A stretch of 64,000 bases of DNA. Source: Alistipes sp. (GTDB lineage Bacteria > Bacteroidota > Bacteroidia > Bacteroidales > Rikenellaceae). The position numbers were made by a program, and so were the translations under genes. The stretch's first letter is position 1. Every line of letters begins with the position of its first letter. Under the pieces are notes generated by a model that saw only the letters and a program-made list of their open reading frames with translations, made no database searches and was not told the origin of the DNA. Positions 18,084 to 26,336 of this stretch are shown piece by piece. The stretch covers positions 124,001 to 188,000 of the forward strand of contig JAFTOU010000018.1 of the NCBI GenBank assembly GCA_017463615.1, given 5' to 3'.

Positions 18084-18686
18084 ATGTCTGAGAAAGATAA
18101 CCTAACCAGAAGCCACTACCCTGCTACAAATTCGGGGGGGGGAAATCGGGATTGTTTCACAAACGATACCGACTTTGATTTTGACACCCTCTATCTGAGC
18201 AGCTACCGCGGCCTGTGCGCCTACGCCTCGCGCTTTGTCGGCATTGACGAGGCGGAGGAGATTGTGCAGGATACGATGATGTGGCTCTGGGACAATAAGC
18301 AGACCCTTATCCCGGGCAAATCTATCAAGGCTCTGCTGCTCCGCATTGTGCATAATAAGGCGCTAAATCGCATCAAACATAACGCCGTACTCTCGCGCGT
18401 TCATCAGCAGATTGAGAACAACCTGCGCTCCGAGTTTGAGAACCCCGATTTGTACCTCTCTACCGAGCTTACCGAGCTGCTGGAGAAGGCACTGGCAAGC
18501 CTACCTGAAAACCTACGCGAGGTATTCGTCCTCAGCCGCGTAGAACGCCTGAGCTACAAGGAGATAGCCGAGCGGCTGGGTATTACCGTCAAGGCCGTAG
18601 ACAACCGCCTCGCCCGCACAATGAAAATCCTGCGCGAGGAGCTGAAAGACTATCTACCGTTACTGCTATTCCTCCTTGATTTGTAG
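18084..18686 (+). CDS. ECF RNA polymerase sigma factor of the PUL
   Basis: 200 residues. Region 2 spans ~33-75 (LYLSSYRGLCAYASRFVG, EEIVQDTMMWLWDNK) and region 4 spans ~137-190 (SLPENLREVFVLSRVERLSY, then the helix-turn-helix AERLGITVKAVDNRLARTM). It is divergent from its FecR partner and should drive the SusCD operon when glycan binds. The first ~30 residues are a non-conserved extension. They contain a run of nine G (18134-18142) encoding SGGG, so a one-base slip would abolish the protein. No other good start codon lies between the tract and region 2. Confidence 0.92.
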   Translation: MSEKDNLTRSHYPATNSGGGNRDCFTNDTDFDFDTLYLSSYRGLCAYASRFVGIDEAEEIVQDTMMWLWDNKQTLIPGKSIKALLLRIVHNKALNRIKHNAVLSRVHQQIENNLRSEFENPDLYLSTELTELLEKALASLPENLREVFVLSRVERLSYKEIAERLGITVKAVDNRLARTMKILREELKDYLPLLLFLLDL

Positions 18687-18696
18687 AGTATATTTT

Positions 18697-18738
18697 GACA
18701 CACAAAAGCACCGATTTTTTCGGTGCTTTTTTTGTGTC
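18697..18738 (+). terminator. Strong bidirectional terminator
   Basis: Long stem GACACACAAAAGCACCG paired with CGGTGC...GTGTC, with T-runs on both strands, just after the sigma gene and facing the end of the beta-helix lipoprotein gene. Confidence 0.85.
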
Positions 18739-18818
18739 AAAAACAGAGAGCCCGCCTTGCAAATGCGAAGCGGACTCTCCCCCTAATATAATACCTCAAA
18801 AAACCCGTATGGTCAAAG

Positions 18819-21617
18819 TTAGTCTACAAGAACTACGCCACCCTCAGCAATCTGGAATGAGGTCTCAGTAACTGTACCATTTTCCAGCATCTGGTCACGA
18901 CCAAGCAGAAGGTTCTCCCAGTCAAGAGTTGCAACTGCCTCACCATTTACAGTAGTTGCCTTATTGATCTGGTTAGGAGTAGTTGCACCGAGAGTGGTAA
19001 CTAAAGTAGAGAGCCATGTATCAGCCTGCAACAGACCAAAGACACAATTTCCAGTATATGTAATTGGGCAATTGACAACGCAGCCGTCCCAAGCACAAGT
19101 ACTATCATTCAAACGGCAAGCAACGCCACCAACAAGAGCGACATTCTCGCTAGCATTTGCCAAAGAGATAGCACCGAGGCTCTGACAATTAACAAAGCTA
19201 TTGCAGTTAGTACCTACAAGACCGCCAACATTAGAATTCTTTGCCAACATACCAGAGAGTGACAAGCTACCCTTATTTACGCAGTCTGTCATTGTAGCAC
19301 CTGCCTTGTAGTTGTTTCCAACTACACCACCGATACAACCATAAATAGCAGCTGTACCTGTAACAGACATCTTTATCTCTGCAGACTCTGTATTCTGGCA
19401 GTTGATTACATTGGTTACAGCGCCCTCAAGAGAACCTGCGATACCACCAAGATATGAGTTCTTATTTACCTCAGTCTGTGTATCAATCTCAATCTTACCG
19501 CTATTGGTACAATCAGAGATAGCACTCTCTTTAGTAAGCTTTGCAACGATACCACCGATATTAGCACCAGCTGCGCCTGTACCTGTTGCAACCATCTTTA
19601 TCACTGCAGATGCTGTATTGTGACAATTTGTAATGTCTGTAGTAGCACCATCAACAATAGCCAAGATACCACCAAAGTTGTGAGTCTGATTTGCAGCAGC
19701 GTCAATAGTTACATCAATCTTACCGCTATTGGTACAACCAGAAACGGTGATAGGGTTATAGTTGAAGCAACGAGCAGAGATACCTGCAGCAGCTGCCCAA
19801 TATCCGAAGATAATGTTATCAATAACAACATCACCATCGTTGTGGCAATCTGCAAAGCTACCAGACGATACGCCAGATACACCAGCCACATACAATGTAG
19901 GCTTTACTGTCTCAGGATCTGTAGAGAAGAGCACCTTACCAGAGTTACGGCAAGAGGTAACCTGTGCAAAGGTTGCACCTGCTACACCTCCGTAATAGAG
20001 CTGCTGACCCTGTGCGAGGCAAGAGTATGAAATATTACCTGTATTAACACAGTTCTCCATCTTACAGTAGTACTCAATCTTGTTATTATTTGCGCTGCTA
20101 TACAACTTACCAGCAGAACCGATAACGCCACCAACAACTGTAATCTTGTTGTTAGTACCCGCATAGATATTTACATCACCATTATTAACGCAGTTATATG
20201 CACCGCCATCGCTGGTCTCAGCGTGTGGAAGATATGCACCAGCTACGCCACCGAGATACAACCAACCAGAGTCATAACCTGCGATATTAACAGTAATAGC
20301 ACCATTGTTGATACAGTTCTCAATACGAGCATTCTTGTATGTTACATAATCTGTATACTTATCAGGGTCGCCATAAACGCCAGAATTAACCATACCCTGA
20401 CCAATACAACCTACGATTGCACCCAGGAAGCGGTTCTGAGTAACAGCTGTATTAGGGTCGTTGAAAGAGATTGCAGCATTGTTGATACAACCGCTAACCA
20501 AACCGAGGTTTGCATTTACGATAAAGCCGCAAGCCAAGTTTGTGTTATCCTCAAGATTGAATGTCAGATTACAAGTCTCGTCAAGAACAACATTCTTGAT
20601 TGTACCGTAGTTCTCATAGAACAGACCTGTAGAAGATGTCCAGTTCTTGATAGCATAACCCTGACCATCAAATACAGCCTCAGCCTTGAGTACAGCAGGG
20701 GTTGTAAGAATAATACCGGTCATATCAATATCGTTGCCAAGCAGTGCTACGCCAGTGAACTCAGCAGCGTCAGTATCAATAAACTGCTGCAACTCTGCAC
20801 CTGTAGTAATAACTGTCTCTGTACGCTCAACGCCAGCATAAGTGAACTCAGGCATATTGAGCAGGTAGCCAGCAGGAACCTCAGTAACCTTGGTAGACTT
20901 CTTAGTCATAGCCTTACCAGCTGCGTCAGCAACAGTTACACTAAAGCCCTGTGGATAGCTGCCAGCAGGAACTGCAAAGTATACAACTGCCTTACCATCA
21001 GCGCCATAAGGTACATCCTCAACGCGGATAACGCTCTGACCTGCAACAGCAGAGATAGCTGCGTTCTGGTAGTCTACATTGAAGATACCAGAGATTGCCT
21101 CGCCACCCTCAGCCTTGAGAACTACGCTCTTAAGGGTCTCGTCTGCAGCCTTTGCGATGGTAATCTTAACGAAGCTATAGAGGTTCTTCAGGGTAACAGC
21201 TGTGCCCTCAGCGTAACCTACAGCAACTGCGCTACCATTAGCGAAAGTACCCTCAGCATAAGCCTGAACAGATGGAACGGTGATAGTACCATCCTGGTTA
21301 AGAATCTGAGCTGGATAGAGAACAGAGTATGGAGCTGCAACATTGTTTACAACAAACTCTGCATTGGTCTTACCAACGAAAGATGCTGCAACAGCCTCAG
21401 ATGCAACACCATTTACTGCCAAGCAGTCGCCCTCAGACCAGACAACATCATACTTATTTGTAGTAGCATTGAGCTCACCCAGAGCAGTACGGGTATCAGC
21501 CTCAATAGATACGCCCAAAACAACCTTATTGCCAGCAGGCTGTACATCTACATCCTTTGAGCAAGATACGGTAAGAGCAGCCAGTGCCAAACCGATAACT
21601 GTAAAAATCTTCTTCAT
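18819..21617 (-). CDS. Large lipoprotein with ~11 beta-helix (GLUG-like) repeats
   Basis: 932 residues from ATG 21617 (the frame runs 13 codons further, but MKKIFTVIGLALAALTVSC is a clear lipoprotein signal). Residues ~25-260 resemble fimbrillin/Mfa-like adhesin modules (TRTALGELN, VVWSEGDCLAVNG, NLYSFVKITI). Residues ~310-900 contain about eleven repeats built on NC-x-N-x-G-x-I and GG-V/I-A/V-G, which should fold as a right-handed beta-helix similar to GLUG repeats. It is predicted to be surface-anchored. An adhesin or glycan-interaction role is plausible but unproven. A 44-residue ORF lies just upstream on the same strand. Confidence 0.8.
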   Translation of the reverse strand: MKKIFTVIGLALAALTVSCSKDVDVQPAGNKVVLGVSIEADTRTALGELNATTNKYDVVWSEGDCLAVNGVASEAVAASFVGKTNAEFVVNNVAAPYSVLYPAQILNQDGTITVPSVQAYAEGTFANGSAVAVGYAEGTAVTLKNLYSFVKITIAKAADETLKSVVLKAEGGEAISGIFNVDYQNAAISAVAGQSVIRVEDVPYGADGKAVVYFAVPAGSYPQGFSVTVADAAGKAMTKKSTKVTEVPAGYLLNMPEFTYAGVERTETVITTGAELQQFIDTDAAEFTGVALLGNDIDMTGIILTTPAVLKAEAVFDGQGYAIKNWTSSTGLFYENYGTIKNVVLDETCNLTFNLEDNTNLACGFIVNANLGLVSGCINNAAISFNDPNTAVTQNRFLGAIVGCIGQGMVNSGVYGDPDKYTDYVTYKNARIENCINNGAITVNIAGYDSGWLYLGGVAGAYLPHAETSDGGAYNCVNNGDVNIYAGTNNKITVVGGVIGSAGKLYSSANNNKIEYYCKMENCVNTGNISYSCLAQGQQLYYGGVAGATFAQVTSCRNSGKVLFSTDPETVKPTLYVAGVSGVSSGSFADCHNDGDVVIDNIIFGYWAAAAGISARCFNYNPITVSGCTNSGKIDVTIDAAANQTHNFGGILAIVDGATTDITNCHNTASAVIKMVATGTGAAGANIGGIVAKLTKESAISDCTNSGKIEIDTQTEVNKNSYLGGIAGSLEGAVTNVINCQNTESAEIKMSVTGTAAIYGCIGGVVGNNYKAGATMTDCVNKGSLSLSGMLAKNSNVGGLVGTNCNSFVNCQSLGAISLANASENVALVGGVACRLNDSTCAWDGCVVNCPITYTGNCVFGLLQADTWLSTLVTTLGATTPNQINKATTVNGEAVATLDWENLLLGRDQMLENGTVTETSFQIAEGGVVLVD

Positions 21618-21643
21618 TTTTCCGAATTTTAACCGATTAAACA

Positions 21644-21778
21644 CTACTCGTCCCACTCGCCCTCAATAGGAGTCAGACCATCAATAGCTGCGCTCTGAGC
21701 AAAGCCTTGCTCACATTTTACACTCAGCGGCGTAAGTGTTGGCGTAGAGTAAACGCCCTGGAAATTAACTGTTTTCAT
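21644..21778 (-). CDS. Small conserved-type protein preceding the surface lipoprotein
   Basis: 44 residues from ATG 21778 (MKTVNFQGVYSTPTLTPLSV...EGEWDE). An upstream in-frame extension to 21913 is Lys/Arg-rich and unlike it. The form, a short peptide with one Cys in the middle (VKCEQGFAQS) and an acidic WDE end, resembles small ORFs that often precede exported lipoproteins in Bacteroidales. It ends 27 nt before the lipoprotein start, so the two are co-transcribed. No signal peptide is seen. Function unknown. Confidence 0.6.
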   Translation of the reverse strand: MKTVNFQGVYSTPTLTPLSVKCEQGFAQSAAIDGLTPIEGEWDE

Positions 21779-21884
21779 AAGTTTTGTATTAGATTTAGAA
21801 AATTTGTTCCTATATAATACTACAACCGAGCATTCTGTTTTCCTCACAATTTTTACAACTTTTCGCACGCGCCACTTTTTGGGC

Positions 21885-21901
21885 GTACTATTACATAGTA
21901 C
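21885..21901. promoter_or_regulatory. Perfect 17-bp palindrome in divergent intergenic region
   Basis: GTACTAT-tac-ATAGTAC, a 7-bp perfect inverted repeat midway between the minus-strand small ORF/lipoprotein pair and the plus-strand fimbrillin gene. It has the size and symmetry of an operator for a dimeric regulator. Confidence 0.45.
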
Positions 21902-21957
21902 TTTAATGTTCAAAACGGCGGTTTCGTTGATAAAAATCGCGGGTTCATTGAAAATAT

Positions 21958-21988
21958 TTTTTATAAAGGTACATAAACCCTATTTTTG
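21958..21988 (+). promoter_or_regulatory. Putative promoter of fimbrillin/DUF4493 operon
   Basis: TATTTTTG -7 box at 21981-21988 with a degenerate TTTT 19 nt upstream, 19 nt before the ATG at 22008. Confidence 0.5.
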
Positions 21989-22007
21989 CGGCGCAATTGC
22001 TATTGAT

Positions 22008-23825
22008 ATGAAAAAAATATTTACATCTCTTTGTTTAGCACTCTCGCTGCTATCCTGCTCCACTGAGGCCGATTACACCCCAGAGGGCAGCAGTACGAGT
22101 GGTAAAGTAAAGGTCAGCTTCGGGCAGACTCTGAGCATCAAGAGCCGCACCTCTGTGGCTGAGGATGGTTATACTGCCATCTGGAGTGCCGGCGACAAGA
22201 TAGCCCTGTGGGCTAAGGACAGCGCGGGCGAATTTGCGCTGCAGGCTGAGACATTCTCGCTCTACCATCTGACCGATCAGTACTACAATGCCATCTTCTC
22301 GGCATTTATTGACCCTATGCCAAGTGGGGAGTACACCTACTATGCAACCTACCCTACTCCAAATGCTGTGGATGGTACAAGGGCAACCTACACCATCAGC
22401 AGTGAGCAGGTTGGTAGCACATTTGTAGGCAACTGCGACATTATGGTTGCAACTCCGACCACGGGCGCAGAGCTTGCCGAAGGTGTTGTGAACAACCTCA
22501 ACTTCCGCTTCTCGCACAAGATGCACGCACTCAAGATTGTGCTTCCAGACGAGGGCAAGCTGATGGATACCCCTATTGACTGCATTGAGCTGACATTCCC
22601 TACAGCCGTTGTGGGTGATGTTACGGTAGATGCCTCAAGTCCTACCGCTCCTCCGGTGCTTTCAAATGGCTCTAACAAGCTGACCGTCTACATCCCTGAC
22701 GGCTACAAGGCTGGCGATAACATCTGGGCGATGATATATCCGAGCTATCTGAGCGGAGATATCACCTATCGCGTATATGCGGGCGATTTCATCTCTGTGG
22801 AGAAGAGTATCACCGTAGAGAAGAGCGCGCAGGAGTCGCATATCTCGCCTATGAGCGTTGAGATTCCAGACCCATATCTGACAACAACTATCACCGTTGC
22901 CATTGACCAGAACTATCTGGGTGAGGAGCCTACCGCAGTATCTATTACCGATACGGCGGGCAACCCTATCACAATCTCCAACTACGACTACACCACTGGC
23001 CGATTTGATGTTCTGCTGGAGGGCGTGCTGGATGGTGCATCACTCGCAGGTCAGCAGTATATCGCTGTCTTTGAGAGTGCAAATGCCATTGTGCAGCAGA
23101 CCTTTACCTTGCCAGCAATCCGTCCTTATCGCCAGAACGACATCCCTGTAGATGTACCATATCTGCTCTACGAGGACTTCTCGGGTGCGACGGCTGCGGA
23201 GAGTAGGGATGCCTACGCTGCAAGTGCCGATGAGGATCAGGTTCTTGATGGCTTCCTGCTCAACGACTGGATGACCACCGACGGCTGGAACGCTGCACGA
23301 TTCAAAATTGATGCTGGTAACTGTATACGACTCAATGTGCGTTATCAGTCGGGAGGTCTTGTTGTAGGTCGCTACTGCGGTCGTTTGGATACCCCGGCGC
23401 TTAGTAAGCTCAAGAGCGGTGCAAATGTAAATATAAAGGTTGAGTTTGACCTTGCTTGTTATGTTCCATTCGGTATTATCATTGGTATTGGCTCTGTTAT
23501 GGGTGCTAACGAGGTGCTGGATGATACAAACAACTCGGTAACATTCTACCAGATTTCAAAGCATACAAGTAGCGAGACCAGCGCCCTTAAGGGAGATAAT
23601 CAGGGTGATATTAGCAGTGAGTATAGTTCGCCAACATTTGTCCGAAATGTTACGGAGGATACATTCAACTGCTCATTCTGGCCTCAGAGCGTAAATATCA
23701 GCGGCGTAGGTCCAACCACCCGTATTACTTGGTGGCCTTCTACAACGCAGAAGACAAGTAGACTTGGTGCAAACTGCGTATACTATATATATATAGATAA
23801 CATCCGCATATCCATAGCACAGTAA
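22008..23825 (+). CDS. Fimbrillin-family surface lipoprotein with C-terminal beta-sandwich
   Basis: 605 residues from ATG 22008, chosen for the lipoprotein signal MKKIFTSLCLALSLLSC and the -7 box just upstream; the open frame extends to 21804 without such features. Residues ~40-290 follow the fimbrillin/Mfa-like pattern (SRTSVAEDGYTAIWSAGDKIALWA, PSGEYTYYATYP, NLNFRFSHKMHALKIVLP). The C-terminal ~200 residues (from LLYEDFSG) look like a jelly-roll binding domain. It is probably surface-exposed and adhesive or glycan-binding. It leads an operon of DUF4493/PCMD proteins. Confidence 0.8.
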   Translation: MKKIFTSLCLALSLLSCSTEADYTPEGSSTSGKVKVSFGQTLSIKSRTSVAEDGYTAIWSAGDKIALWAKDSAGEFALQAETFSLYHLTDQYYNAIFSAFIDPMPSGEYTYYATYPTPNAVDGTRATYTISSEQVGSTFVGNCDIMVATPTTGAELAEGVVNNLNFRFSHKMHALKIVLPDEGKLMDTPIDCIELTFPTAVVGDVTVDASSPTAPPVLSNGSNKLTVYIPDGYKAGDNIWAMIYPSYLSGDITYRVYAGDFISVEKSITVEKSAQESHISPMSVEIPDPYLTTTITVAIDQNYLGEEPTAVSITDTAGNPITISNYDYTTGRFDVLLEGVLDGASLAGQQYIAVFESANAIVQQTFTLPAIRPYRQNDIPVDVPYLLYEDFSGATAAESRDAYAASADEDQVLDGFLLNDWMTTDGWNAARFKIDAGNCIRLNVRYQSGGLVVGRYCGRLDTPALSKLKSGANVNIKVEFDLACYVPFGIIIGIGSVMGANEVLDDTNNSVTFYQISKHTSSETSALKGDNQGDISSEYSSPTFVRNVTEDTFNCSFWPQSVNISGVGPTTRITWWPSTTQKTSRLGANCVYYIYIDNIRISIAQ

Positions 23826-23854
23826 ATTCAAACAATTCATTAACTATAAACACT

Positions 23855-24607
23855 ATGAAAAAATTATTCATTTTCGCAATCTCTGCACTTCTGCTTGCAG
23901 GTTGTCAGGAGGGTAACACCGAGACAACCGTAGGTGAGGGTAAGATTGCAATCGCTGCCTCTGCTCTGGGCGAGGTAGCAACAAGAGCCGATGGCGTTAC
24001 CATTGAGGCTCCTGAGTTGGCGGAGTTCTCTCTGCTTATCACAGGTACAGATTTTGAGAAGTCGTGGGCAAGCCTTAGCGACTATCGCACCGACGACGAG
24101 CGATACCTTGCAGGCGACTACAATGTATCTATCGCGTGGGGCGATGCTACTGAGGAGGGCTACAGCAAGCCAAGTTTCTATGCCTCTGAGGATTGCGTAG
24201 TACTTGACCGTAACCGCACAACAACTGTAAACATTACTGCAACCGTTGCAAACGCTATCGTTGTAATCAACACCACCGAGGCATTTGACAACTACTTCCC
24301 AGTAAGCGACTTTACCGTTACAACCACTGCTAATACTTTTGAGTATGACAAGCAGGCAACCGAGCACCTCTTTGTAGCTGCTGGTCAGGATGTTAAGATT
24401 GACTGCACCTGCATCCGTCAGGCAAATGTTGCATCTGGCAAGACCGAGGCGCTGGCTACACAGACCATTGCAAGCACCACCGCTGCAACTCGTTATGTTG
24501 TAACCTACGACCTTACCAGCACTGGTGGCGTGACTATCAGTGTAACACTCAACGACACAGTTATTGACACTATTGATGTTGAGACAGAGCTTAATCCTAA
24601 CGCATAA
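23855..24607 (+). CDS. DUF4493 lipoprotein
   Basis: 250 residues. Lipoprotein signal ending LLLAGC, then the DUF4493 pattern: GKIAIAASALGEVATRADG, ELAEFSLLITGTDFEKSW, a YLAGDYNVSIAWGD strand pair, and alternating beta-strands to the end. The family is confined to Bacteroidota surface proteins and is often found with PCMD proteins, as here. It lacks the Ig-like or PCMD extensions of the next two genes, so it is the minimal form. Molecular role unknown. Confidence 0.8.
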   Translation: MKKLFIFAISALLLAGCQEGNTETTVGEGKIAIAASALGEVATRADGVTIEAPELAEFSLLITGTDFEKSWASLSDYRTDDERYLAGDYNVSIAWGDATEEGYSKPSFYASEDCVVLDRNRTTTVNITATVANAIVVINTTEAFDNYFPVSDFTVTTTANTFEYDKQATEHLFVAAGQDVKIDCTCIRQANVASGKTEALATQTIASTTAATRYVVTYDLTSTGGVTISVTLNDTVIDTIDVETELNPNA

Positions 24608-24621
24608 AACAATAACGAGAT

Positions 24622-26325
24622 ATGAAACTTCTAAAAAGTACACTATTGATGGCAGTAGCTGCAATTATGGCAGTTAGTTGTCAGGAGGGTTTGCGCATCT
24701 CTGATAATGAGAAGGGTGCAAACAAGGGTTACCTTTCACTCTCTGCTCTGAGCGTTGAGTTGGTAGCTGATCACAAACCAGTGGATGACCAGGTTACTCG
24801 TGCCGAGGCTACACGCGCCGATATTGATATCAACAGCTTTGACTGCTATATCTACGACGAGACCGGTTCTAACATCCTCAACTCTTTCAAGTATGGCGAG
24901 CGTCCTACAGAGGCTATTGAGCTTGACGCTGGTAAGTATATCTTCAAGATGATCTCTGGTGAGATTCCAGGTGCTGCATTTGAGAACCCAGTTTATGGCC
25001 TTACCGAGCCATTTACCATCGTTCGCAAGCAGACAACTGCACTTAGCGACCTGGTTTGTACACTCCAGAATATTCAGGCAACTATCACCTACTCTGTAGA
25101 CCTTCGCGCTGCACTGAGCGACGATACTACAGCAACCCTTACCGTAGGTAGCTCTTCACTGGTTTACGGTGTAGACGAGACCCGCTCTGGTTACTTCAAG
25201 GCTGAGCAGGCACTCAACGACATTGATGTGCTGGTAAAGGGTATGTACACCCAGGAGGGCAAGGAGCCTGCTGCTTTTGAGTTCAACACTACTATCAAGG
25301 ATGTTAAGGCTGGTCAGTACAGCGACATTCAGCTCTTCATTGAGTACTCTGGCGAGGGTAACATCGCTATCAATGTTACTATTGATGGTTGGGTAGTAGA
25401 CGAGAGCATCGTTTACGACCTTGCACAGCTTATCTCTGAGGATGTTATGGTAGACGAGGACGACAAGCCAACTGTAACCCTTGTTGATGGCGACATTGAC
25501 GCTCCTGTAACTATCTCTGACCTCGACTTCAACGAGAGCGGCGACTACACAAAGAGCATCGTTGTTAATGTTGCAGCTAAGAGCCCTATCGCATCGCTCG
25601 TAGTTGATATCGCATCTAACAACCCATCAATGGTTGCATCACTTGCTGAGTACAACCTCGCAGCATCTATGGATCTGTGTAACGCTGGCGACGCAAGCGC
25701 TGCACTTAAGCTGATGGGTCTGCCAGTAAACGACCAGGTTAAGGGTCAGACAGAGGTATCTTACAACATCTCTGCACAGATGAAGCTGCTGCACGAGTTT
25801 GTTGGTACTCACACATTCACCGCTACCGTTACCGACGAGCAGGGTGGTACTACTGTAAAGACTCTGACACTCGTTGTTGAGGGCGAGCAGGTTGGTCCTG
25901 TAATTGCACTTAAGGGTCTGAGCATTGACGAGCGTCACACTGTAACCGACGACCTGTCTATTGATGTTGTTGTTACTGCACCATCAGGTGTTAAGGACTT
26001 CGTCGTTCAGATTGTATCTGATGTACTTACTCCAGAGGAGCTCGGTGGCGTAGAGCTTTGCGATGTACTCAACCTTGTTGAGCCTACAGCATCTTACTCT
26101 ACTGTAGATCCTAACTTTGATACATCTGGCATTGCTGCATCACTGGGTAATCTGGGCTTCCCTACTGGTGACCAGGTTAAGGATCAGACTACTGTGGAGT
26201 TCACTATCACTCCATTCCTCTCACTGTTGGCATATACCGGTGCCGGTAATCACGACTTCATTATGACCGTGACCGACAACGACGGTAATACCACTGTTAA
26301 GACTATGATGATTAAGACTGAGTAA
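24622..26325 (+). CDS. DUF4493 lipoprotein with two Ig-like repeats
   Basis: 567 residues. Lipoprotein signal (MAVSC), DUF4493 domain (~25-270) with KGYLSLSAL and LDAGKYIFKMISGE, then two related Ig-like modules (about 290-430 and 432-567). These end in near-identical strands: THTFTATVTDEQGGTTVKTL and NHDFIMTVTDNDGNTTVKTM. The matching NDQVKGQT and GDQVKDQT segments show internal duplication. Codon use is strongly biased to GTT, GCT, TCT and GGT relative to flanking genes, suggesting high expression. Confidence 0.8.
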   Translation: MKLLKSTLLMAVAAIMAVSCQEGLRISDNEKGANKGYLSLSALSVELVADHKPVDDQVTRAEATRADIDINSFDCYIYDETGSNILNSFKYGERPTEAIELDAGKYIFKMISGEIPGAAFENPVYGLTEPFTIVRKQTTALSDLVCTLQNIQATITYSVDLRAALSDDTTATLTVGSSSLVYGVDETRSGYFKAEQALNDIDVLVKGMYTQEGKEPAAFEFNTTIKDVKAGQYSDIQLFIEYSGEGNIAINVTIDGWVVDESIVYDLAQLISEDVMVDEDDKPTVTLVDGDIDAPVTISDLDFNESGDYTKSIVVNVAAKSPIASLVVDIASNNPSMVASLAEYNLAASMDLCNAGDASAALKLMGLPVNDQVKGQTEVSYNISAQMKLLHEFVGTHTFTATVTDEQGGTTVKTLTLVVEGEQVGPVIALKGLSIDERHTVTDDLSIDVVVTAPSGVKDFVVQIVSDVLTPEELGGVELCDVLNLVEPTASYSTVDPNFDTSGIAASLGNLGFPTGDQVKDQTTVEFTITPFLSLLAYTGAGNHDFIMTVTDNDGNTTVKTMMIKTE

Positions 26326-26336
26326 AACTAAGAACT

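Noticed and set aside
20223-21560. Long plus-strand open frame (445 codons) opposite the beta-helix lipoprotein
   Set aside because: It is antisense to a clear lipoprotein with signal peptide and repeats; its own translation has no signal, domain or ribosome site and reflects codon bias of the other strand.
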